A DNA stretch of 18,215 nucleotides. Origin: Prosthecochloris sp. (GTDB lineage: Bacteria; Bacteroidota; Chlorobiia; Chlorobiales; Chlorobiaceae). The stretch covers positions 1 through 18,215 of the forward strand of contig RAZP01000062.1 in the NCBI GenBank assembly GCA_004028745.1, in the 5' to 3' direction. Made by a program: the position numbers and the translations under genes. A model generated the notes under the pieces. It was not told the origin of the DNA, searched no databases, and saw only the letters and a program-made list of their open reading frames with translations. How positions within the stretch are numbered: position 1 is the first letter of the stretch; each line of letters opens with the position of its first letter. Of this stretch, positions 6,208 through 13,707 are shown piece after piece.

Positions 6208-6853
6208 TAGGTTATCTTTTCAAAGAGGATTGCCTGAATCGTGCCGTGCAAGTGCCGCTTCTCTTTATGATGAAGCGTTCGGCCCAAAATTCAGAGTTGC
6301 TGTTCGCTCCGGCCAACAACGGCGTTCTCTTTTAAGAGATTGTTTTAAAAGGGAATATGCAATTGTTGCCATGGTTGATGGCAGGCTCGTTGGAATTGCG
6401 GGCTTCCATACGCAAAAAGGTTCGTTTACCGGAGGAATTACGTATAAGGATCTGGTTTCACTGCTGGGGTTTGTCAGAGGCAGCTGGGCGGCCCTGGTAT
6501 TCAATCTCTACGACAGAAAGCCTGAAACAGGGGAGTTGTTAATGGACGGGATTGCAGTCCACCTTGATTACCGGGGTAAAGGGATTGGCGGAAGGCTGCT
6601 GGAAGAATTGGCAGCGTATGCACGAGAAAACGGATATGGGAGAATTCGTCTGGATGTGATAGATACCAATCCGGGAGCAAAGAGGTTGTATGAGCGTGCT
6701 GGTTTCAGGGCCGTCAGAACAGAAAGATTCCCATATTTACGATGGCTTTTGGGTTTCAGCGGTTCTACGACAATGGTACAAGATGTCGGACACAAGTCTT
6801 TACTTCACCAGACCCGAGAAACCCATGAAAGCAAGGGAGAGGATCGCTGCTGA
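6179..6853 (+). CDS. GNAT family N-acetyltransferase
   Basis: The longest intact frame gives 224 residues from ATG 6179; other in-frame ATGs are at 6194 and 6197, and none has an RBS. The GNAT acetyl-CoA motif RGKGIGGRLLEE begins at R132, matching (Q/R)xxGxG/A. It is followed by YGRIRLDVIDTNPGAKRLYERAGF, the usual beta5-helix-beta6 ending of the fold. These enzymes move an acetyl group from acetyl-CoA to an amine; the substrate cannot be told. The domain itself appears complete from LSFQRGLPES onward. The strong RBS and ATG at 6121 are one base out of frame (see that entry). The last 54 nt overlap the end of rnfA on the opposite strand. Confidence 0.83.
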   Translation: MLLQDMMHADRLSFQRGLPESCRASAASLYDEAFGPKFRVAVRSGQQRRSLLRDCFKREYAIVAMVDGRLVGIAGFHTQKGSFTGGITYKDLVSLLGFVRGSWAALVFNLYDRKPETGELLMDGIAVHLDYRGKGIGGRLLEELAAYARENGYGRIRLDVIDTNPGAKRLYERAGFRAVRTERFPYLRWLLGFSGSTTMVQDVGHKSLLHQTRETHESKGEDRC

Positions 6854-7387
6854 AATGAATCCGATCGGGACGTTTTTAAACGGCTTAGGCACGTCGGCTT
6901 CTTCGAGTTTTTCCCTGATACCTGCAAACAGGAGAATGGCCAGGATAAAGCCCATTGCCGAGAAAAAGGCGAATACCACAGAGGTGACAAACGAGTAATC
7001 TTCCTGTATGGCAATCAAGGCAACACCGAGGATAGCGCAGTTGGTGGTAATGAGCGGCAGGAAAATCCCAAGCGAGTTGTAGAGTGACTTGCTCACTTTC
7101 TTCAAAACGATTTCAACAAGCTGAACGAGAGAAGCGATCACGAGGATAAACATGATCGTCTGCATGAACTCTATTTTAAAGGGCACCAGTATCCCGTAAT
7201 GCAAAACGTACCCAATGGCAGTGGCGATTGTCATAACGAATGTTACGGCAAAGCCCATACCGAGGGCGGTATCCAGCTTTCTCGAAACGCCGAGGTATGG
7301 GCAGATGCCGAGAAAGCGGGCAAAGACAACATTATTGACGAATATTGCACTGACGATAACGAGCAGAAGTCCGGATATTTCGTTCAT
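6800..7387 (-). CDS. rnfA: Rnf complex membrane subunit RnfA
   Basis: The gene encodes 195 residues with about six membrane helices. The opening LLLVIVSAIFVNNVVFARFLGICPYLGVS and the TTNCAILGVAL stretch are typical of RnfA/NqrE. C29 and C117 lie in the two half-helices that hold an iron centre with RnfE in known structures. RnfA is an inner-membrane core subunit of the ferredoxin:NAD+ oxidoreductase, which couples electron flow to Na+ or H+ translocation. It is the last gene of the operon: its ATG overlaps the rnfE stop (ATGA, 7384-7387), and GGGAGG in the end of rnfE serves as RBS. Its 3' end overlaps the converging GNAT gene by 54 nt and I see no terminator. Confidence 0.96.
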   Translation of the reverse strand: MNEISGLLLVIVSAIFVNNVVFARFLGICPYLGVSRKLDTALGMGFAVTFVMTIATAIGYVLHYGILVPFKIEFMQTIMFILVIASLVQLVEIVLKKVSKSLYNSLGIFLPLITTNCAILGVALIAIQEDYSFVTSVVFAFFSAMGFILAILLFAGIREKLEEADVPKPFKNVPIGFISAAILSLAFMGFSGLVK

Positions 7388-7989
7388 TTCTTACCTCCCA
7401 TTTTCTTTTCAAGTGAGTTCAACCCGGCAATGATCAGCCCGAGCCCGGCAAATGCACCGGGAGGAAGTGCGAAGACCAGTATGGTATTGGCGTCTTCGCC
7501 GACAAGCGGGATGTTGAATATCGTTCCGGAGCCGAGGACTTCACGGAGTATTGACAACAGAAGCAGGGCAAAGGTAAAACCAAGCCCCATACCGATAGCA
7601 TCGATAATCGAGTACCAGAGGCCGTTTCTGCTCGCGAAGGCTTCAGCTCTGCCAAGAATCATACAGTTTACCACGATCAGCGGGATAAAGATGCCGAGCG
7701 ACTGGTTCAGCTCAGGAGAAAACGCCTGAATCAGCAGATCGACAATGGTCACAAAGGTTGCGATAACCAGAATAAACGATGGTATTCTGACCGTGTTGGG
7801 TATTGCTTTCGATGCCAGAGCTATAACAACATTCGATCCGAGAAGGACAAATGTTGTCGCCAGTCCCATACCAAGCCCGTTGACAGCTGTTGTTGTGACG
7901 GCAAGCACCGGACACAGCCCGAGGAGCATCTTTGTTACAGGGTTTTCTCTGACAAACCCTCTGGTGAAAATATTTAACGCTTCGTTCAT
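7384..7989 (-). CDS. rnfE: Rnf complex membrane subunit RnfE
   Basis: The gene encodes 201 residues, about six membrane helices. The N-terminal NPVTKMLLGLCPVLAVTTTAVNG and the central FIPLIVVNCMILGRAEAFA are characteristic of RnfE/NqrD. C26 and C109 correspond to the cysteines that share an iron-sulfur centre with RnfA inside the membrane. The length matches the family. The start ATG overlaps the rnfG stop by four bases (ATGA, 7986-7989), and the stop overlaps the rnfA start the same way, so translation is probably coupled along this part of the operon. Confidence 0.96.
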   Translation of the reverse strand: MNEALNIFTRGFVRENPVTKMLLGLCPVLAVTTTAVNGLGMGLATTFVLLGSNVVIALASKAIPNTVRIPSFILVIATFVTIVDLLIQAFSPELNQSLGIFIPLIVVNCMILGRAEAFASRNGLWYSIIDAIGMGLGFTFALLLLSILREVLGSGTIFNIPLVGEDANTILVFALPPGAFAGLGLIIAGLNSLEKKMGGKK

Positions 7990-8531
7990 TCTGCTGAAGA
8001 TTTAGGGTATTGCTCTTTAATGAATTCAAGGCCTTTGACGACGGCATTGGCAACGGCTTCCGAGGAGATCGTTGCGGCAGTGAGCTCGTCGATGTCTCCA
8101 CCGTCCTTTTTAACTTTCCAGTTGGTGTTTTCAAGTGTGCGTCCCTTGAACTGCTCTTTGAATTTGGGTTTGTCGATTTTATCCCCGAGTCCGGGGGTTT
8201 CGCGATGAAAGAGGACTTTGTAGCCGAGGATTTTCTGGTCGGGCGAAACTCCGAGCAGGATTTCAATAAGTCCGCTATAGCCTTCCTCTGTTGAGGTCTC
8301 GACAGCAATGCCTTCAAGCGTGTTTTCCTGGTTATACGCTTCGTAAAAGGTTGTTTTTTCGGTTGTAACGGTGTTCAGGCTGTCAAAGGTAAACGGAAAG
8401 ATCTGTTGGATTGCTTTTCGTTTCATTTGTTCCTTGGCAACTGCTATCGGTTCACGTGTGAGGTCCTCCACGACAGCAAGCAGCGTGGCGCTCAGTATGC
8501 CGACAATAGTAAGAATGATTATTGGTCTCAT
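7986..8531 (-). CDS. rnfG: Rnf complex FMN-carrying subunit RnfG
   Basis: The gene encodes 181 residues. One N-terminal membrane helix (about residues 3-21) anchors a periplasmic FMN-binding domain. The covalent flavin motif DxxTAAT is intact at residues 148-154 (DELTAAT), so T154 is the predicted FMN attachment site for the ApbE flavin transferase. The conserved ETPGLGDKI is at 111-119. RnfG passes electrons between RnfD and the rest of the membrane part of the complex. The gene overlaps rnfD and rnfE by four bases at each end. No apbE gene is in the window. Confidence 0.95.
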   Translation of the reverse strand: MRPIIILTIVGILSATLLAVVEDLTREPIAVAKEQMKRKAIQQIFPFTFDSLNTVTTEKTTFYEAYNQENTLEGIAVETSTEEGYSGLIEILLGVSPDQKILGYKVLFHRETPGLGDKIDKPKFKEQFKGRTLENTNWKVKKDGGDIDELTAATISSEAVANAVVKGLEFIKEQYPKSSAE

Positions 8532-9523
8532 GGTGTTTCCGGCTTCTTTTTATTTTCGGCTTTTCTGTCGTTAAGATCCCAGCGGTCAATGAGCGGGACG
8601 AAAGAGTTCATGATAAGGATGGCGAATGAAATTCCTTCAGGGTACCCTCCCCAGAGGCGGATTACGGCCGTCAGAAGCCCGCATCCAAGCCCGAAAAGCA
8701 GCTGGCCTCGAATGGAAAGCGGAGAAGTTACCATATCGGTTGCCATGAAGAACGCCCCGAGAATCAGTCCGCCTGTGACCATATGGAAAGCCGGTGAGGC
8801 ATAGGTCCCCGGATCGATCAGGTGAAAAAGGCCGGTAAACAGAAATACGGAGCCGATAATGGTAAAAGGTATGTACATCGTGATGTACTTCTTGTACCAT
8901 AACCATGCGGCGCCTGCAAGCAGGGCGAGGGCTGACGTTTCGCCAAGGCTGCCGGTCATCGTGCCGTAAAAGCCGTCCATCAGTGAAAGTGAAGCGAGCG
9001 CGGCTTGAACACCATCCGTCTTGAGAATGCCGAGAGGCGAGGCTCCGGTCTCCATATCTACCATCATGTCAAAAGAAAAAGGAGCAGGCATCGGCCAGCT
9101 TGTCATAGCTGCCGGGAATGAGATAAGCAAAAACACCCTGGCGACAAGCGCAGGGTTGAAGACGTTGTAGCCAAGACCTCCGAAAACATGTTTTGTGGCC
9201 ACAATGGCAATAAATGCCCCAGTCACTACCATCCAGAGCGGTAGATTTGCCGGCACGTTCAATGCAAGAAGCAGGCCCGTAACCAGTGCACTGCCGTCAA
9301 GACAGGAATTCGGTTTGTTTCTTGCCTTGTCCATGAGCCATTCGAAAGCGATACAGCTAAGAATGGACACCACCGTCACTACAAGGGCTTTCATGCCGAA
9401 AAGGTATACCGACATAACTGTTGCAGGGGCGAGGGCAAGGGCGACATTGTACATCACCGATTCGATGGAGTCCTTCGATCGGATAAATGGCGCATTCGAG
9501 ACTTTAAGGTTGACTGATTCCAT
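8528..9523 (-). CDS. rnfD: Rnf complex membrane flavoprotein subunit RnfD
   Basis: The gene encodes 331 residues with many membrane helices, as in RnfD/NqrB. The family stretches DGSALVTGLLLALNVP (77-92) and FGGLGYNVFNPALVARVFLL (114-133) are present. The covalent FMN motif is DMETGAS at 156-162: the aspartate, T159, G and A fit the consensus D..(S/T)GAT, but the acceptor position is serine (S162, codon at 9038-9040) instead of threonine. This is the one odd residue in an otherwise complete complex. The start lies 18 nt after the rnfC stop with a weak RBS, and the end overlaps rnfG by four bases. Confidence 0.95.
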   Translation of the reverse strand: MESVNLKVSNAPFIRSKDSIESVMYNVALALAPATVMSVYLFGMKALVVTVVSILSCIAFEWLMDKARNKPNSCLDGSALVTGLLLALNVPANLPLWMVVTGAFIAIVATKHVFGGLGYNVFNPALVARVFLLISFPAAMTSWPMPAPFSFDMMVDMETGASPLGILKTDGVQAALASLSLMDGFYGTMTGSLGETSALALLAGAAWLWYKKYITMYIPFTIIGSVFLFTGLFHLIDPGTYASPAFHMVTGGLILGAFFMATDMVTSPLSIRGQLLFGLGCGLLTAVIRLWGGYPEGISFAILIMNSFVPLIDRWDLNDRKAENKKKPETP

Positions 9524-9541
9524 AGAGATAATACTGATCCG

Positions 9542-10867
9542 TTAAGCTGATTTGCGTTTTTGGCGGTTGTTGACAAGCGCCTTGGCATATTTGATCCAGT
9601 GCACAAGCTCGCGTTTCGAAGGGCAGACATAAGTACAACTACCGCATTCCGTGCAGTTTGCAAGGCCCAGAAGCTGTATCTCATCGAAGTCACGGAGCTG
9701 CGCGACATTTGCAAGCAGCCACGGGGCAAGGTCCTGCGGACAGACATCGACACATTTGCCGCATCTGATACAGGTTCTTTCACGTGCTTTTTCGATACCG
9801 GAATTGTTGACGAACAGAATTCCGGATGTGGTTTTGACAACCGGTACATCGAGCGTGAAAAGAGCCTTTCCCATCATTGGGCCACCCGAGAGAATCTGGT
9901 TTGTGTTTTCTTTGGGATCTCCGCAAAACTGCGCAATATCCCTGAAGCTGGTACCGATTACCGCACGGATATTTTTCGGTTTACCTATTTCCAGACCGGA
10001 GACCGTTACAATCCGGTCGATGAGCGGCTTGTTTTTGCAGACGGCTTCGTAGACGGCGACTGCCGTTCCGATATTCTGTACGAGGCAACCCTTGTCGAAC
10101 GGCAGTTCACCCTGCTCGATCGTTCTTCCGGTTATCGCGTTGATAAGCTGTTTCTCCGCACCCTGAGGGTACTTGGTTTTCAATGAAACAACTTCTATCC
10201 CTTTGGGAGAAGCGATCCGGGATAGGGTTTCTATGGCATCTTTTTTGTTTGATTCGATGCCGATGTACGCTTTTGCCTGTCCTTTGAAGAGTGACGCGAT
10301 GATTTCCAGCCCTTGAACGACTTTTTCCGGTGACTCCAGCATAAGACGGTGATCGGCTGTCAGAAACGGTTCGCATTCAGCGCCGTTCAGGATGATCGTG
10401 TCGATCTGTTTGTCCGGGGGAGGGGAGAGCTTGACATTTGTCGGGAATCCTGCACCGCCCATGCCGACGATACCGGCGTCTTTTATTTTTCCTATGATTT
10501 CCTCTTTTGAGAACGGCCGCCAGTCTACCGGTTTGGTATTGAGCCCTTCCGCCCATTCATCTTTTCCATCGGCAGTGATGAACACTGTCATGGCATACTG
10601 TCCACCGGGATGGGGATGAGGCTTGACAGCCTTCACTTTGCCGCTGGTGCTTGCGTGAACATTAGCGGAGATAAAGCCGTCAGCTTCACCTATCAGCTGC
10701 CCTTTCTTAACTTCACTGCCGATCTTCACAACCGGTTTTGCATGCTTGCCGAGGTGCTGGTTGAGAGATATTGCCAGTTCTGCTGGAACCGGCATATCCT
10801 CTATAGGAATATTTTCGGTGAACTTGCTTTCAGGAGGATGGATGCCTCCTGTCTTGAATGTCTTCAT
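9542..10867 (-). CDS. rnfC: Rnf complex NADH-binding subunit RnfC
   Basis: The gene encodes 441 residues, close to the short RnfC form without the long alanine-rich tail of enterobacterial RsxC. The NADH/FMN-binding region shows GMGGAGFPT (135-143), NGAECEP (161-167) and YPQGAEKQLI (233-242). Two ferredoxin-type 4Fe-4S motifs follow: C366, C369, C372, C376 and C405, C408, C411, C415. RnfC is the cytoplasmic subunit that exchanges electrons with NAD+/NADH. It starts on the base next to the rnfB stop and has no clear RBS of its own, so its translation probably depends on rnfB. A large plus-strand frame opposite this gene (9560-10186) is a shadow of its codon bias. Confidence 0.96.
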   Translation of the reverse strand: MKTFKTGGIHPPESKFTENIPIEDMPVPAELAISLNQHLGKHAKPVVKIGSEVKKGQLIGEADGFISANVHASTSGKVKAVKPHPHPGGQYAMTVFITADGKDEWAEGLNTKPVDWRPFSKEEIIGKIKDAGIVGMGGAGFPTNVKLSPPPDKQIDTIILNGAECEPFLTADHRLMLESPEKVVQGLEIIASLFKGQAKAYIGIESNKKDAIETLSRIASPKGIEVVSLKTKYPQGAEKQLINAITGRTIEQGELPFDKGCLVQNIGTAVAVYEAVCKNKPLIDRIVTVSGLEIGKPKNIRAVIGTSFRDIAQFCGDPKENTNQILSGGPMMGKALFTLDVPVVKTTSGILFVNNSGIEKARERTCIRCGKCVDVCPQDLAPWLLANVAQLRDFDEIQLLGLANCTECGSCTYVCPSKRELVHWIKYAKALVNNRQKRKSA

Positions 10868-11707
10868 TTATGAGACTTTTTTTTGTTTTACATCTTCAAG
10901 ATCATGTTTCAGTATGATGCAGTTGACCTTGGTGGGGCAAACCTCGATACATTTGCCGCAGGCAGTGCATTTTTCCTGGATGATCCTTGCGAGGAAATTC
11001 TCGATGACTATGGCGTCATCGTCACATACTTTGACGCACTTCTGGCAGGCGATGCAGCCTGCATCACAAGCTTTCTTGGTTGCAGCACCTTTGTCATGCG
11101 AGTTGCAGGCTATGTAGTAACGTTCGGCTTTCTTTTCCTGCATAACCAATACCCCTGTTGGACAAGCCGGAATACAGGCCCCACAACCCGTACAGAGATC
11201 CCTGTCGATAACGATAAGGCCGTTTTCAAGGCGCATTGCGCCGAAATCACAAAAAGCTATACATGAACCGAGGCCTACACAGGAGTAGCGGCACTGTTTC
11301 GGGCCGACATAGGTCTGTGTCGCAGCCCAGCAATCCTGGATGCCGAAATATTCCGCGGTTTCTCTTGCCGTGTCATTGTCACCCTGGCAAAGCACGACTG
11401 CGGTAATTGGCTTTGGTTCCGCCATGGTTATCCCGAGCGTGGTGCCGAGTTTCGCCGCGAGATCGGGCCCGCCAACGGGACAGGACATCGAGGAATCCCT
11501 GGTTTCAACAAGCACCTCCGCGAACTGTCCGCAGCTCGGATATCCACAGGCTCCGCAGTTGACGCCAGGAAGGATATCATTGACGATGAGCACTGTGGGG
11601 TCTTCTTCTACATGGAATTTTTTTGAAACGTAGAAAATTATCAGGCCAAGTGCGAGCGCAACGGAACCCAAACTTGCAACAGCCGGAATAAATGCTTCAC
11701 TAATCAT
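10868..11707 (-). CDS. rnfB: Rnf complex ferredoxin-type subunit RnfB
   Basis: The gene encodes 279 residues. An N-terminal membrane helix (about 8-28) is followed by the CGACGYPSCG-type Fe-S domain (C51, C54, C59, C76). Four further 4Fe-4S sites come next: C139/143/149/153, C172/175/178/182, C218/221/224/228 and C247/250/253/257. That is more clusters than the short enterobacterial RsxB and nearer to the long clostridial type. RnfB takes electrons from reduced ferredoxin and passes them on. In a green sulfur bacterium, photosystem-reduced ferredoxin would be the natural donor (inference). It starts 3 nt after the rseC stop; the nearest AGGA is rather far from the ATG. Confidence 0.95.
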   Translation of the reverse strand: MISEAFIPAVASLGSVALALGLIIFYVSKKFHVEEDPTVLIVNDILPGVNCGACGYPSCGQFAEVLVETRDSSMSCPVGGPDLAAKLGTTLGITMAEPKPITAVVLCQGDNDTARETAEYFGIQDCWAATQTYVGPKQCRYSCVGLGSCIAFCDFGAMRLENGLIVIDRDLCTGCGACIPACPTGVLVMQEKKAERYYIACNSHDKGAATKKACDAGCIACQKCVKVCDDDAIVIENFLARIIQEKCTACGKCIEVCPTKVNCIILKHDLEDVKQKKVS

Positions 11708-11710
11708 GCG

Positions 11711-12109
11711 TTATTCTTTAATTCCTGTGATGTAGTAATACGTTTTGTTTTTCAGAGCATACCGGAGAATGATATAGGTGATTCCCAGAACAAGCAGCCC
11801 CAAAAGGAATGACTGCCAGAGTTCTAAAGCCAGGGCGTTTGCAAGTCCGAGTGCAATCATAAATAATACAAGTGGCCCGATGAGAAGCATCAAAGCGGCT
11901 TTCACTTCCGCATGTTCTTTCAGCTCACATGTAACCATATCGCCGGGTTTTGCCTTTATCCTGTTTTGAGCAAGAACCGTTTCGGGTTTCACTGAAGGCT
12001 TTTGACCCATGCTGCAAACTCCACAGTGCACATTCTCCTTTGACGCTTCCTTGCAGACTATCTCGATTTCAGCTTTTCCTTTATATGTTTTGAGCACTTT
12101 AGCGTACAT
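11711..12109 (-). CDS. rseC: RseC/MucC family membrane protein, first gene of the rnf operon
   Basis: The gene encodes 132 residues. The N-terminal ~60 residues are a small cytoplasmic beta domain with a cysteine set (C19, C29, C32: CxxC as CGVC). Two membrane helices follow (about 71-90 and 98-114), the layout of the RseC (SoxR-reducing system) family. RseC is linked to the Rsx/Rnf complex in E. coli, where it helps keep SoxR reduced. In anaerobes it is found leading rnf operons, with no SoxR role shown. It has an unusual translation start: the AGGAG is 13 nt from this ATG but only 6 nt from an out-of-frame ATG at 12116. Confidence 0.88.
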   Translation of the reverse strand: MYAKVLKTYKGKAEIEIVCKEASKENVHCGVCSMGQKPSVKPETVLAQNRIKAKPGDMVTCELKEHAEVKAALMLLIGPLVLFMIALGLANALALELWQSFLLGLLVLGITYIILRYALKNKTYYYITGIKE

Positions 12110-12116
12110 AAAGCAT
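12099..12116 (-). other. Five-codon mini-frame overlapping the rseC start
   Basis: ATG 12116 is followed by CTT TAT GTA CGC and TAA (12101-12099). The AGGAG at 12127-12123 is spaced 6 nt from this ATG, ideal for it and poor for the rseC ATG at 12109. The mini-frame ends eight bases past the rseC start, so ribosomes could terminate and restart on rseC. It could tune translation of the operon. Confidence 0.3.
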
Positions 12117-12127
12117 AATCTTCTCCT

Positions 12128-12151
12128 ATGTTATTATCGACGTAATAACAT
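12128..12151. promoter_or_regulatory. Perfect 24-bp palindromic site upstream of rseC-rnf, probable operator
   Basis: ATGTTATTA at 12128-12136 and TAATAACAT at 12143-12151 are exact inverted halves with a TCGACG centre. It ends just before the AGGAG of the first gene. The centre is near the predicted -10. A dimeric regulator binding here would control the whole rnf operon. The half-sites do not look like FNR/CRP (TTGAT/TGTGA). I cannot name the regulator. Confidence 0.6.
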
Positions 12152-12162
12152 GCAATATTCAA
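12133..12162 (-). promoter_or_regulatory. Possible sigma-70 promoter for the rseC-rnf operon
   Basis: On the minus strand TTGAAT (12162-12157) and GATAAT (12138-12133) are spaced by 18 bp. The -10 box lies in the palindrome at 12128-12151. The inferred start would leave only about 17 nt before the rseC ATG, putting the RBS at the very 5' end, which weakens the call. No better pair is visible in the 199-nt gap. Confidence 0.3.
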
Positions 12163-12308
12163 CGGTATGTCCAAATGTTGGTGACAGTAAATGTGAGATG
12201 TTCCGATCCGTTCCAAAACCTTTTACTGCCTCCGGTTCAGGGACGAAAAGGCCCCAAATTTAACAATAATCAGGAATATTAACAAGCTGTTTAACGGCGT
12301 TAATGATC

Positions 12309-13613
12309 TCAAAGCCCGTTGCGGGCGAAGATAATATCAACGCTTTTTCTGAGCTTGTTCAGGATGTTTTCCGATGAAAAGAGCTGCTCTATTTCTTCTG
12401 TGGACAGACGCCGGAGAATATCCTGATCCTTCAGGACATGCTCTTTAAGCTGGACCTTGTGTTCCCAGCTTTTCATCGCGTTTTGCTGCACTAGTTTATA
12501 GGCTTCCTCGCGGGTAAGGCCTTTTCCAGTGAGAGCAAGCAACAGTGTTTGTGAGAGAGTGAGCCCGTAGGATGTGTTGAAATTTTCCTCCATCTTTTCC
12601 GGATAAACAAGCAGATTTTTCAGGGTATCCGTAAAGGTGCGAAGCATGTAACAAAGCGCGATCGTCGAATCCGGCATGATGATCCTTTCGACTGACGAAT
12701 GTGAAATATCCCGTTCATGCCAGAGCGCAACATTTTCCATGGCAGCGATGGAGTTCGACCGGACAACCCTCGCGAGCCCGGTCAGACGTTCGAAAGTAAT
12801 GGGATTGCGCTTGTGCGGCATTGCTGAACTGCCTTTCTGTCCTTTGCTGAAAAATTCTTCGGTTTCACGCACTTCGGTACGCTGCAAATGGCGAAACTCG
12901 ACGGAAAACTTTTCTATCGAGGACGCTATGATGGCAAGAGTTGTAAGAAACTCGGCATGCCGATCGCGCTGCAGAATCTGTGTTGAAATCGGTGAGGGTT
13001 TCAGGCCAAGCTTTTTACAGACAGCGGCTTCTATTTCCGGTGAAAGGTGTTGATAGGTGCCTACAGCACCCGAAATTTTACCCACGGAAACATTCTCAAC
13101 TGCTCTTTTGAGCCTTTCGAGGTTTCGGAGCATTTCCTGATGCCAGAGCAGGAGTTTCAGCCCGAAAGTAGTTGGTTCAGCATGAATGCCATGCGTTCTT
13201 CCCATCTCCAGGGTGTACTTGAACTCTACGGCCCTTTCGGCAAGCACCTCAATAAGCTTTTCGATATCTTTAACGAGAATTCTGCCGGCATCACGCATCT
13301 GCATGGCAAGACAGGTATCACCAACATCGGAAGAAGTCAGGCCCTCATGAATATAGCGTGATTGCGGTCCCACGTACTGGTTGACGTTGGTAAGAAAAGC
13401 TATCACATCGTGCTTGGTTTCCTTTTCTATCTCAAGGATTTCATCGACGTTGAATCTTGCATGCTCTTTTATGGTCAGCAGGGCTTCCTGCGGGACTTCA
13501 CCCGCTTCAGCGCGTGCTTCGACAGCCGCTATTTCCAGTTGCAGCCAGCGTTCGAACTTTGCTTCGTCCGTCCAAATGGCTTTCATGTCTTTCGGTGAGT
13601 AACGTGGTATCAC
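12309..13613 (-). CDS. purB: Adenylosuccinate lyase
   Basis: The gene encodes 434 residues and starts with GTG (13613) in front of IPRYSPKDMKAIW, the usual beginning of this enzyme. The fumarase/aspartase superfamily signature GSSAMPHKRNP is at 261-271, with the catalytic serine in the flexible loop (S262/S263). TSSD (93-96), TH with H141, and KHD with H68 are the other active-site stretches. PurB performs two beta-eliminations that release fumarate, one making AICAR and one making AMP, in purine synthesis in the cytosol. The RBS is weak (AGAG). The gene lies 94 nt downstream of the CCA-adding enzyme and 199 nt upstream of the rnf operon on the same strand. No clear terminator follows it. Confidence 0.97.
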   Translation of the reverse strand: MIPRYSPKDMKAIWTDEAKFERWLQLEIAAVEARAEAGEVPQEALLTIKEHARFNVDEILEIEKETKHDVIAFLTNVNQYVGPQSRYIHEGLTSSDVGDTCLAMQMRDAGRILVKDIEKLIEVLAERAVEFKYTLEMGRTHGIHAEPTTFGLKLLLWHQEMLRNLERLKRAVENVSVGKISGAVGTYQHLSPEIEAAVCKKLGLKPSPISTQILQRDRHAEFLTTLAIIASSIEKFSVEFRHLQRTEVRETEEFFSKGQKGSSAMPHKRNPITFERLTGLARVVRSNSIAAMENVALWHERDISHSSVERIIMPDSTIALCYMLRTFTDTLKNLLVYPEKMEENFNTSYGLTLSQTLLLALTGKGLTREEAYKLVQQNAMKSWEHKVQLKEHVLKDQDILRRLSTEEIEQLFSSENILNKLRKSVDIIFARNGL

Positions 13614-13707
13614 TGTGCTCTAATTTTATTGGATCAAACGGTTAATCCTGATTTTCAAAAAACCTTAATATATCATTTACTTCAGACTTCCGGCTACTAT
13701 CTTCCTG

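Noticed and set aside
7199..7729. A 176-codon plus-strand frame opposite rnfA/rnfE
   Set aside because: It spans two well-supported membrane-protein genes and has no RBS or family features.
7712..8317. A 201-codon minus-strand frame
   Set aside because: It is an alternative frame across rnfG and rnfE; its Ser/Lys/Arg-rich translation shows no membrane or flavin features, while the rnf frames do.
9560..10186. A 208-codon plus-strand frame
   Set aside because: It lies entirely opposite rnfC, which has clear catalytic and Fe-S motifs; the frame is open because of rnfC codon bias.
12009..12263. An 84-codon plus-strand frame over the rseC start and rnf upstream region
   Set aside because: It crosses the palindrome and the rseC start and shows no RBS or recognisable sequence.
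12230..12300. Possible terminator after purB
   Set aside because: Only very short stems (GGG/CCC, TTAACG/CGTTAA) without a T-run were found.
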